Origin: Sphingobacterium lactis
Lineage (GTDB): Bacteria; Bacteroidota; Bacteroidia; Sphingobacteriales; Sphingobacteriaceae
Length of the DNA stretch: 64,000 nucleotides
NCBI RefSeq assembly: GCF_011046555.1
Contig: NZ_CP049246.1
Span: forward strand, 3,348,001 to 3,412,000
Reading direction: 5' to 3'
Every line of letters starts with the position of its first letter. The stretch's first letter is position 1. The notes beneath the pieces are model-generated. The model saw only the letters and a program-made list of their open reading frames with translations. It ran no database searches and was not told the DNA's origin. Position numbers and translations under genes: made by a program. Shown here in pieces: positions 9,875 through 17,814 of this stretch.

Positions 9875-9920
9875 CACCATGTGATTGGCAAATTGGAATA
9901 GCCATTCACATGGTGTCTTT
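9875..9920 (+). terminator. Terminator-like hairpin after the WG-repeat gene
   Basis: CACCATGTGA/TCACATGGTG (10 bp) extended past one T-T mismatch by TGGC/GCCA, then TCTTT. The stem is strong but the T run is short. Confidence 0.6.
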
Positions 9921-9927
9921 ACCTTTG
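9920..9927 (+). promoter_or_regulatory. -7 box TACCTTTG upstream of the histidine kinase
   Basis: Exact TAnnTTTG match 31 nt before the kinase ATG. No good -33 box was seen at the usual spacing. Confidence 0.4.
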
Positions 9928-9958
9928 TCCCAACAATCCAGGTCCGCTGTTTCTATCC

Positions 9959-12190
9959 ATGGTAAAAAAACTATTTATATTTTTCTTCAGTCTTTGCAGT
10001 CTCTACCCTATTGCTCATGGGCAGGATATGCTTCAGAAACTGCAATCGGAATATCAAGGAAGTAAATTACAGGATCCGGAACGCTTCTACCGGAGTGGTC
10101 GGTATGCGCAGGCGCTATTTTTCAATCAACAGGAAGATATGGCCTTCCATATCCTGAAACAGGAGGTACAGCGAGCCAGCACGCTTTCGGAATCAAAATA
10201 TGCCGCATACCTGAACACAGTACTCGCCATCAATAAAATGATTGCGGAAGAGCCAGCAGTCGCCAAGCAGTATATCACCAAGGCGCGGAATTTGGCTAAT
10301 CGTACGAGCGATCTCGAAATAAAGGGCTATGTAGCTTACGGTCACGGTTGGTTACTGGCCAGACAGCAGCAGGAAGGTGAGGCTGTCAAGTCGTTGCTGG
10401 AAGCCTTAGGCCATCTTGACAAAGCGCCGAAATCAAAAACGTTAGGGGGCAGAAAATCAGCCGTATATAAAGAACTGACAGCAATCTACGCCAATTGGAA
10501 TGAATTTGCGCTGCAGGAAAAATACAGCAAGCTCTCTTTGGATCTGGCACGCGAGCAACAGGACCCGATGGCCATTTTTGATGGATATATGCTACTGGGC
10601 TATCTCTATGAACAGCAATATCTTACGCAGACCACGGAACTTTCTTATCGGAACTCCGCGGAAACATACTACCTCAAGGCGCTTGACACCTATCTCCAAA
10701 ATGAGGGGGAGATGCCCATTCCATCCAACCTGTCCTTTGTGGCAAACAACTTAGCCCATCTCTATTTTAAACATTTCCCACGCACCTACCGCGAAAAAGC
10801 AATATCCTTTGCGGAGTTGGCCCGCCAAAAGGGAGAAGAGACCAAACAATACAATCTGGTAGCATCCTCCTATGGCATTATGGCGGAAATGGAACTGCAG
10901 GATGGAAACGCCGCCAAAGCGAAGGAGTACCTGTTGGCATCGCTTATTGCCATGAACAAAAGTACGGTACAGGATCAACAGATTCTCATGAGTATCTATG
11001 AAAGTCTGGCCAAGGCCAGCGAAGAGGAAGGGGATTATAAGGAAGCCATCCAATATTACAAACGGTATGTAGAAACCTTCTCGGCTTTCTATGATCAGGA
11101 AAAGCTCAACCTGAGTAAACGCTTGGAGGCGCAATACGAAAAAGATAAGCAGGAACAGCAGATGGCGACGCTCACCTTGGAGTCGGAGAAAAAAGAACAG
11201 CAGATCCGGTTGATGGAAGCGCTGGGTTTGCAGCAGCGGCAAGAACTGGAGAACATGACCCTGATCCGGGCCAATCAATCGAAGGAATTGGAGCTCTCTA
11301 AACTCCACACGGAAAGACAGGCTCAGGAAATTCAGCTCAATAAATTAGAAGCCAAGAATAAAGAGCAGCAAATCGATCTATTTCAAAAAGAGCTCAACCT
11401 GAAGGATAAATTAAACACCTATTACATCGCTTTGCTATTGGCTTTCCTCCTACTGCTGGGACTGGTATTGTACGCTTACCGGCAACGGTCGAAACACCTC
11501 AGGCAGCAGATCGATTTAAAGAACTTAGAGCTGGCTCAGGAACGTCAGGATGTAAAGATTGCGACCCTGACCGCGCTCTTGGATGGACAGGAACAGGAAC
11601 GTGCCAGGATAGCCCGGGATTTGCACGATGGTTTGGGCGGATTGCTTTCCGGAACAAAGCTACACCTCTCCCAACTCAATGAACAACTGCTCCAGCAGAA
11701 TAAAATGAAAATGGAGAAAGGGATCACACAACTGGATATGGCCGTCGATGAGCTTCGCCGCGTAGCCCATAACCTGACACCTGACCTCCTGCAGAAATTT
11801 GGTTTGTTCGAAGCCTTGCAGGAATACGCCAGGAGGATGAGTAATGAAACTCTCGAGATCGACGTTCAATTCCTCTACTTCAAGACACCACTTCCAGCAG
11901 AAAGTGAACTCCTCCTCTACCGCATCATCCAGGAGTTAGTGAATAATGCGATCAAGCACGCCAATCCCACCCAGGTGATTATCCAATTGGTGGAGGAAGA
12001 CAACGCCTACCTTGTAACGGTAGAAGACGATGGTACCGGATTCGATTACCTCCGACAACAGGGTAACTCTGCAGGTTTACTCAACATTCAGTCACGGGTG
12101 GAGTTTCTGAAAGGCGTGCTGCATGTACAATCCGATCCCGGAAAGGGATCTAGTTTCGAAATCACATTTCCAAAATCTACAACGATATGA
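9959..12190 (+). CDS. TPR-containing membrane sensor histidine kinase (HisKA_3 type)
   Basis: Sensor kinase that phosphorylates the NarL-type regulator encoded immediately downstream. Signal peptide MVKKLFIFFFSLCSLYPIAHG, then a periplasmic region of helical TPR-like repeats (~residues 30-380), a Gln/Glu-rich coiled coil (~380-480), one transmembrane segment (~487-507, YIALLLAFLLLLGLVLYAY), a second coiled coil, and the dimerisation/phosphoacceptor helix with His556 in RIARDLHDGLGG. The HATPase domain follows, with the N-box ELVNNAIKHA and glycine motif DDGTGF. The stop overlaps the next start (ATGA). The ligand is unknown; the TPR sensor type is frequent in Bacteroidota. Confidence 0.95.
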   Translation: MVKKLFIFFFSLCSLYPIAHGQDMLQKLQSEYQGSKLQDPERFYRSGRYAQALFFNQQEDMAFHILKQEVQRASTLSESKYAAYLNTVLAINKMIAEEPAVAKQYITKARNLANRTSDLEIKGYVAYGHGWLLARQQQEGEAVKSLLEALGHLDKAPKSKTLGGRKSAVYKELTAIYANWNEFALQEKYSKLSLDLAREQQDPMAIFDGYMLLGYLYEQQYLTQTTELSYRNSAETYYLKALDTYLQNEGEMPIPSNLSFVANNLAHLYFKHFPRTYREKAISFAELARQKGEETKQYNLVASSYGIMAEMELQDGNAAKAKEYLLASLIAMNKSTVQDQQILMSIYESLAKASEEEGDYKEAIQYYKRYVETFSAFYDQEKLNLSKRLEAQYEKDKQEQQMATLTLESEKKEQQIRLMEALGLQQRQELENMTLIRANQSKELELSKLHTERQAQEIQLNKLEAKNKEQQIDLFQKELNLKDKLNTYYIALLLAFLLLLGLVLYAYRQRSKHLRQQIDLKNLELAQERQDVKIATLTALLDGQEQERARIARDLHDGLGGLLSGTKLHLSQLNEQLLQQNKMKMEKGITQLDMAVDELRRVAHNLTPDLLQKFGLFEALQEYARRMSNETLEIDVQFLYFKTPLPAESELLLYRIIQELVNNAIKHANPTQVIIQLVEEDNAYLVTVEDDGTGFDYLRQQGNSAGLLNIQSRVEFLKGVLHVQSDPGKGSSFEITFPKSTTI

Positions 12191-12810
12191 TCAATATAGC
12201 CATTGCCGATGACCACCCGCTTCTCCTTGAGGGGTTAAAGAATATCCTGGCACAGGAGGATGATCTGGATATCATTGGTTGTTATCCGGACGCGGAGACC
12301 ATGCATACTGCCCTTACACAGGATAAAATCGATATCCTATTATTGGACATTAACCTTACTGAAGTGAATGGCCTCGAGCTTATCAAGCCACTTTTGAAGC
12401 AATACCCCGATCTGAAAATCATTATGTTGAGTGTGCACAATGAATTCGCGGTGATTAACAGTGCATTTGCTGAAGGGGCTCACGGCTATATACAGAAGAA
12501 CGCTTCCATCCAAGAGATATTAACGGGTATCCAGGAGATCCGGTTGGGGAATAGATTTCTGTGCAAACAGACGCAACAGATAGTCGACCGCAAAAACAAC
12601 CATGAGCTAAAAAATGTGCCCAAGCTGACGCGTAGAGAAAAAGAAGTGCTTGCGGAAGCATCGCTTGGATTGACGACCGGGCAGATTGCCGAAAAACTAT
12701 TCATCAGTCCTCATACCGTAGAAAGTCACCGGAAGAATCTCATTGAAAAATTCAAGGCCAACAATTTAAGTTCTGCCATCAAAATGGCCTATGAATATGG
12801 ACTTATCTGA
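12187..12810 (+). CDS. NarL/FixJ-family DNA-binding response regulator
   Basis: Transcription factor activated by phosphorylation from the upstream kinase. Receiver domain 1-120 has the acidic pair Asp8/Asp9, phospho-acceptor Asp54 in ILLLDINL and the switch Lys in GYIQKN. A LuxR-type helix-turn-helix follows at ~143-200 (LTRREKEVLAEASLGLTTGQ, then SPHTVESHRKNLIEKF). The 4-bp overlap with the kinase shows one translationally coupled operon. Target genes cannot be read from the window. Confidence 0.96.
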   Translation: MINIAIADDHPLLLEGLKNILAQEDDLDIIGCYPDAETMHTALTQDKIDILLLDINLTEVNGLELIKPLLKQYPDLKIIMLSVHNEFAVINSAFAEGAHGYIQKNASIQEILTGIQEIRLGNRFLCKQTQQIVDRKNNHELKNVPKLTRREKEVLAEASLGLTTGQIAEKLFISPHTVESHRKNLIEKFKANNLSSAIKMAYEYGLI

Positions 12811-12892
12811 TTGCATTCATACTTTTCACGGGTGCCGAACTGAACATTTTCCATACTTTATTGTTATTAATTGTGAACAAGTATAGACTATT

Positions 12893-13084
12893 ATGGAAAA
12901 TAATCAAAAAGGCGAAAAGATCAATAATGCAGAGGAAGTTGATTCAACGAAAGTTCCAGAAATCGTAACCAAGGAGGGCGATGACGAACCTGCAGGAAGA
13001 AACATTAGGAAGACCATCATCATTTGCGTGGTTATCCTAGCGATCATATATTTAGTTTATGAATTGATGATGAAGGGTAATTAA
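12893..13084 (+). CDS. Small single-pass membrane protein, function unknown
   Basis: 63 residues: a charged, acidic soluble N-terminus (MENNQKGEKINNAEEVDSTK...) and one transmembrane helix near residues 43-58 (TIIICVVILAIIYLVYEL), preceded by RNIRK, which suggests the N-terminus is cytoplasmic. It starts 82 nt after the response-regulator stop and ends before a strong terminator, so it could be a third gene of that transcript. No family recognised. Confidence 0.6.
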   Translation: MENNQKGEKINNAEEVDSTKVPEIVTKEGDDEPAGRNIRKTIIICVVILAIIYLVYELMMKGN

Positions 13085-13109
13085 GGCGAAGGCTCCCTAT
13101 ATTGAAAGC

Positions 13110-13146
13110 AAAGAGCCCAATATTCGATATTGGGCTCTTTGTTATT
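13110..13146. terminator. Bidirectional terminator between the small membrane protein and glgC
   Basis: Perfect 14-bp stem AAAGAGCCCAATAT / ATATTGGGCTCTTT with loop TCG, flanked by AAAG and TTTGTTATTT. It can serve the plus-strand gene at 13084 and the minus-strand glycogen operon ending at 13176. Confidence 0.9.
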
Positions 13147-13175
13147 TCATGCTGATTAATCCGTGAGTGCAAGAT

Positions 13176-14447
13176 TTAAAAACCAATGGTCTGTCCGTGA
13201 TGCAGCACCGCATTCTTCTTGATCACCACGATTCCGTCGCAAATGGTATATTCCGGAAAATCCCCATCTTTAAGATGCGTACCGCCCTTGATCCGGACGT
13301 CGTTGCCGATTCGGCAATTTTTATCCAATATCGCATTTTCAATATAACAGCGCTCACCGACACCTATTGGCGGTGGCGTCTGGGAGGTCGACAGCTCAAT
13401 CACTTCATTTAAATCTTCATAATAATCCGATCCCATCATATAGGTCATCTTGATCACCGTCCCGACCCCTACACGCGACCGCACACCGATGACCGAACGT
13501 TGAATCTTATCGGCAAGGATAATGCAGCCATCGGCAATAATGGTATTGTTGAGCGTTGTGCCGGACACTTTCGAAGGCGGCAACATCCGCGCGCGTGTGT
13601 AGACCGTTTCGCCGAATAAATTAAAAGAAGGTATATCATCCGTCAAGCCGATATTCGCTTCAAAGAACGATGCTATTGTTCCGATATCGGTCCAATAATC
13701 ATCAAAAGGATAACTTAACACTCGGGAATTGCCAATGGCATCAGGTATGATCTCCTTTCCGAAATCCATTCCTTTATTCTCTTCCAACATCTTGCGCATG
13801 ACCCCTTTGGAGAAGATATAAATCCCCATGGACGCCAGGTAATTTCGACCTTGCTTTTCGAGATCTTCCGAGACCTCGGAGGTCCAATCTGCAAGCAGAT
13901 CTTTGGTCGGTTTCTCAATGAATGAAATCACCTCATTGTTTTCATTTGATTTCAGGATTCCGAAGCCAGGTGCATCTTTGGCCGTTACAGGAATCGTACC
14001 GATGGTAATCTCTCCTCCGTTCTGCACATGGAAATCTACCATGGCCGAATAATCCATCTGATAGAGTTGGTCACCCGATAGGATCAGTACATAATCGTAA
14101 TCCACATTGACCAAATTTTTCTGGGTTCTCCGCACTGCATCTGCCGTACCTTCAAACCATCGATCCCCCTCATTGGTCTGCTCGGCAGCCAAGATATCCA
14201 CGAAACCCTTGCTGAACACCGAGAAATTGTAGGAATTCTTGATGTGTTTGTTCAGGGAAGCTGAATTGTACTGCGTCAATACGAAAATCTTATTATAGCC
14301 AGAATTAAGACAGTTCGAAATTGGAATATCAACCAACCTGTATTTTCCTGCAATTGGCACTGCAGGCTTTGACCGCTGATCCGTTAACGGGTATAAGCGA
14401 GTCCCTCGCCCTCCTCCTAATACGATTGAAACTACTTTATGCACCAT
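13176..14447 (-). CDS. glgC: Glucose-1-phosphate adenylyltransferase (ADP-glucose pyrophosphorylase)
   Basis: Makes ADP-glucose from glucose-1-phosphate and ATP, the committed step of bacterial glycogen synthesis. ATG 14447 gives MVHKVVSIVLGGGRGTRLYP, the nucleotide-binding loop at the N-terminus, and a 423-residue protein of normal length; the longer open frame upstream is rejected because its first 67 residues overlap glgA without family similarity. SKPAVPIAGKYRLVDIPISN follows. The C-terminal third is the left-handed beta-helix with hexapeptide repeats (IIADGCIILADKI). It overlaps the end of glgA by 11 bp and is the last gene of the operon. Confidence 0.96.
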   Translation of the reverse strand: MVHKVVSIVLGGGRGTRLYPLTDQRSKPAVPIAGKYRLVDIPISNCLNSGYNKIFVLTQYNSASLNKHIKNSYNFSVFSKGFVDILAAEQTNEGDRWFEGTADAVRRTQKNLVNVDYDYVLILSGDQLYQMDYSAMVDFHVQNGGEITIGTIPVTAKDAPGFGILKSNENNEVISFIEKPTKDLLADWTSEVSEDLEKQGRNYLASMGIYIFSKGVMRKMLEENKGMDFGKEIIPDAIGNSRVLSYPFDDYWTDIGTIASFFEANIGLTDDIPSFNLFGETVYTRARMLPPSKVSGTTLNNTIIADGCIILADKIQRSVIGVRSRVGVGTVIKMTYMMGSDYYEDLNEVIELSTSQTPPPIGVGERCYIENAILDKNCRIGNDVRIKGGTHLKDGDFPEYTICDGIVVIKKNAVLHHGQTIGF

Positions 14448-15864
14448 GTCCTTTAAGTAATTGGTTATATAATTCTTTATATTTCTTTGCTGATTTGTTC
14501 CATGAAAAGTCCAACGCCATCGCTTTATCGCGGACCTTTTGCAATTGGTCATTGCCCGATAGGTATTGGATGGCCCGACCGATGGTTTCTGCCCCTTGAT
14601 CGGCATCAACCTCGTCGAACAGGAATCCATATCCACCTTCGCGTACATCGACGACCGTATCCTTCAATCCACCGATTTTACGGACAACAGGTACCGTCCC
14701 ATATTTCAGGGCGTACAATTGATTCAACCCACAGGGTTCAACCCGCGAAGGCATGATCAATAGATCGGAGGAAGCATACACCTGATGCGCCAATTGTTCA
14801 TTATATCCGAAAAACACCGATACATCTCGCGGATATTGGTCCGCCAGCTGCTGAATCCCCGCTTGAATCCCTGCATCTCCGGAACCCAAGATAAATACAT
14901 TGACCTGTTGTGCATTCTGTTTCAGCACCTGCTCGAATAGCCGTGGTAAGATATCAGCCCCTTTCTCGGTCGCAAAGCGGCCAATATAACTGACCAACGG
15001 AAGGGCTGGATTGAGACCATACGCGCTACAGAAGGCAATCTTATTTTCCGCTTTCCCATGGGTGACGGTCAATTGGGAATAATTCTCATCGATTAGGTTA
15101 TCGATTTCCGGATTCCAATAGGCGGTATCAATGCCATTGACGATGCCATGTGCTTTTCCACGTTCATCGTAGAATAGGTGTTGCAAGCCATTGGCTTCTT
15201 GGTACAGTTCCTCGAGATATCCCTCGGAAACGGTTGTATAGGCATCACAACATTTTATCGCGGTTGCCAATGGATTAATCAGGTTGTCCCAATCCAAGAG
15301 TCCCCATTTCCAGGTATCAAATGCTGGCAGGATGATGCCCTTGGTCCAGGGCATCCAACCTTGGTATTGACCATTATGGACCGTGAAAACGGTTCGGATA
15401 GATGCCAAATCTTTGTAATCCGTTGAATTTCTCGTTAAAAAGGGCATCAAGCCTACATGGTGGTCGTGGCAATGCAAAACATCAACTTCCACTTCATGAT
15501 TTTTCAGGTAATGGAGTACGGCATGCTGAAAAGCGATCCATTGGTCTGCTTCATCCGCATAACAATAAATCTCCTCCCGATCCAGAAGGTTCGGAATTTT
15601 GACCATATATAAGGGAAAGCCCAACGCATCGGTGCTCTCCTTGATGATTTCATAAGTTAACAAGGTAGATCCCTGGTTGAACTCCCCGGTGGCAACAGTT
15701 TCAAAAGTATGTTCCTGAACGAATTTCCGATTGAAATAGGGCATAATAACGGATGCATCAATCCCGAGTTCACGCTGATATTTGGGCAACGCACCGACCA
15801 CATCGGCCAAGCCCCCAACTTTAGCAACAGGAAAACATTCGACACTTAAATGAATGACTTTCAT
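14437..15864 (-). CDS. glgA: Glycogen synthase (ADP-glucose, GT5)
   Basis: Elongates alpha-1,4-glucan from ADP-glucose. The N-terminal motif KVGGLADVVGALP, which binds ADP-glucose, is at residues ~15-27. The C-terminal Rossmann domain carries SRVEPCGLNQLYALKYGTVP with the conserved Glu and GGLKDTV. At 475 residues the length is normal. It begins 4 nt after the glgB stop, and its own stop lies inside the glgC start region, so the three genes are translationally coupled. Confidence 0.96.
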   Translation of the reverse strand: MKVIHLSVECFPVAKVGGLADVVGALPKYQRELGIDASVIMPYFNRKFVQEHTFETVATGEFNQGSTLLTYEIIKESTDALGFPLYMVKIPNLLDREEIYCYADEADQWIAFQHAVLHYLKNHEVEVDVLHCHDHHVGLMPFLTRNSTDYKDLASIRTVFTVHNGQYQGWMPWTKGIILPAFDTWKWGLLDWDNLINPLATAIKCCDAYTTVSEGYLEELYQEANGLQHLFYDERGKAHGIVNGIDTAYWNPEIDNLIDENYSQLTVTHGKAENKIAFCSAYGLNPALPLVSYIGRFATEKGADILPRLFEQVLKQNAQQVNVFILGSGDAGIQAGIQQLADQYPRDVSVFFGYNEQLAHQVYASSDLLIMPSRVEPCGLNQLYALKYGTVPVVRKIGGLKDTVVDVREGGYGFLFDEVDADQGAETIGRAIQYLSGNDQLQKVRDKAMALDFSWNKSAKKYKELYNQLLKGHGA

Positions 15865-15868
15865 ACAA

Positions 15869-17779
15869 TTAACCTCTTTTTAATATAATTCCACTTAATG
15901 GTGGCAAATCCAAGCTGATGGATTGCTCTTGGTTCATCCAGAAGATCTTTTCCGCGGTGATTTCTTTTTTCACCCCGACCCCCGATCCATTATAGATCAT
16001 ATCGTCGGAATTGAGGACCATTTTCCATTTCCCCAGATGCGGAACACCGACACGGAATCCTTTTCGGACAACCGGTGTCAGGTTTAAGATCACAACGATA
16101 TCATTTTCCAGATCGTGGCCCCGTCTGCAGTAGACAAAAACGGAATTTGCCCGATCTTCATGCTCGATCCAGAAGAAACCTTCCGGACTGAATGCCTTTT
16201 CGTAGAGCGCCGGATGGCTGCAATACACAGCATTCAATTTAGCGACAAATTTCTTCATGCCCGCATGCGGTTTGAATTGCAACAGGTGCCAGTCCAAGGA
16301 TTGGTTCACATTCCATTCTGAAGTCTGGCCGAACTCCCCGCCCATGAATAACAATTTAGTCCCCAAGAAAGTGTACATGAAAAGATAGAGCGCACGTAGG
16401 TTCGCGAACTTCTGCCACTCATCGCCCGGCATTTTATAGACCAGCGATTGCTTTCCATACACCACTTCATCGTGTGATAGAGGCAGCATAAAATTCTCGG
16501 TAAAGCCGTAGACTGTGGCAAAGGTGAGCTTATCCTGATGGTACGACCGATTGATGGGGTCTTCTTTAAAATAGGACAGCGTATCGTGCATCCAACCCAT
16601 CATCCATTTCATACCGAAGCCCAGGCCACCATGAAATGTTGCACGGCTGACACCTGTCCAAGAAGTAGATTCCTCCGCGATGGTCTGCACCTGCGGAAAA
16701 TATTTCGATATGGCTTCGTTGAATTCCTTCAGGAAAGCCACAGCTTCCAGGTTTTCATTACCACCGAGTTCATTTGGTTCCCATTCGCCCATTTTCCGGG
16801 AGTAGTCCAGATACAGCATGGAAGCCACCGCGTCCACACGAAGTCCATCCACATGGTACCTATCCAGCCAAAAAAAGGCATTACTGATCAGGAAGGATTT
16901 CACCTCACTACGTCCATAGTTGAAAATATAGGATTGCCAATCGGGATGGAATCCCTTTCGCGGATCGGCATGTTCATAGAGGTGCGTTCCGTCAAAATTA
17001 TATAACCCCTGTGCATCGCCAGGAAAATGCGAAGGCACCCAATCGAGGATAACGCCAATGTTGGATTGGTGCAGCGATTCTATCAGGTACATCAGGTCCT
17101 GTGGACCGCCATAGCGTGAAGATGCTGCAAAATACCCCGTAATTTGGTATCCCCAGCTTGGGTAATACGGGTGCTCCATAACGGGCATAAACTCGACATG
17201 GGTATATCCCATCTCTTGCATATAAGGAACCAACCGATCCGCAATCTCCCTATAGGAAAGAAAGCGTTCCGGTTCTTTCGGATCCCGCATCCAGGATCCT
17301 AAGTGCATTTCATAAACGGACATCGGCCGATCCAGGGCATTGTGCTCCCGGCGGTTGAACATCCATTCCGAGTCGATCCAATCGTAATAGGTGGTCGCCA
17401 CAATGGACGCTGACCGCGGAGGAATCTCCGCATGCAGCGCAAAGGGATCCGCCTTTTCCAAACGCTCACCCGTATTGGCGTGGATATGATATTTATATAC
17501 CTCTCCATTGGCAAGACCTGGAATGAAACCTTCCCAAATCCCACTACTGTCCCACCGGCCATTCAACAAATGCGAATGTGGATTCCATCCATTGAAATTC
17601 CCAATTACGGAGACAGTCTGTGCATTTGGTGCCCAAACCGCAAAATAAACTCCCTTTACCCCATTTACCATCAGCTCGCGCGAACCGAATTTTTCATAAA
17701 GCTTATAATGTCGACCAGCTTTAAAGAGGTTCACATCGAATTCAGACAGTAAACTATGTACTTCCACAGGATTAGGCAT
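15869..17779 (-). CDS. glgB: 1,4-alpha-glucan branching enzyme (GH13)
   Basis: Introduces alpha-1,6 branches into glycogen. Domain order: CBM48 (~20-110; YFAVWAPNAQTVSVIGNFNG), the (beta/alpha)8 GH13 catalytic domain with the nucleophile Asp in DGLRVDAVASMLYLDY, the acid/base Glu in TIAEEST and the third carboxylate in LPLSHDEVVYGK, then the C-terminal all-beta domain. Start ATG 17779 gives MPNPVEVHSLL. It lies 35 nt after the GH31 gene and 4 nt before glgA. Confidence 0.96.
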   Translation of the reverse strand: MPNPVEVHSLLSEFDVNLFKAGRHYKLYEKFGSRELMVNGVKGVYFAVWAPNAQTVSVIGNFNGWNPHSHLLNGRWDSSGIWEGFIPGLANGEVYKYHIHANTGERLEKADPFALHAEIPPRSASIVATTYYDWIDSEWMFNRREHNALDRPMSVYEMHLGSWMRDPKEPERFLSYREIADRLVPYMQEMGYTHVEFMPVMEHPYYPSWGYQITGYFAASSRYGGPQDLMYLIESLHQSNIGVILDWVPSHFPGDAQGLYNFDGTHLYEHADPRKGFHPDWQSYIFNYGRSEVKSFLISNAFFWLDRYHVDGLRVDAVASMLYLDYSRKMGEWEPNELGGNENLEAVAFLKEFNEAISKYFPQVQTIAEESTSWTGVSRATFHGGLGFGMKWMMGWMHDTLSYFKEDPINRSYHQDKLTFATVYGFTENFMLPLSHDEVVYGKQSLVYKMPGDEWQKFANLRALYLFMYTFLGTKLLFMGGEFGQTSEWNVNQSLDWHLLQFKPHAGMKKFVAKLNAVYCSHPALYEKAFSPEGFFWIEHEDRANSVFVYCRRGHDLENDIVVILNLTPVVRKGFRVGVPHLGKWKMVLNSDDMIYNGSGVGVKKEITAEKIFWMNQEQSISLDLPPLSGIILKRG

Positions 17780-17814
17780 ATATGTTGTTTCTTTGATACA
17801 ATTGAATATTGTGA

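Noticed and set aside
14448..14648. Long N-terminal extension of GlgC
   Set aside because: These 67 codons overlap the glgA coding sequence and have no similarity to the family; ATG 14447 starts exactly at the conserved nucleotide-binding loop.
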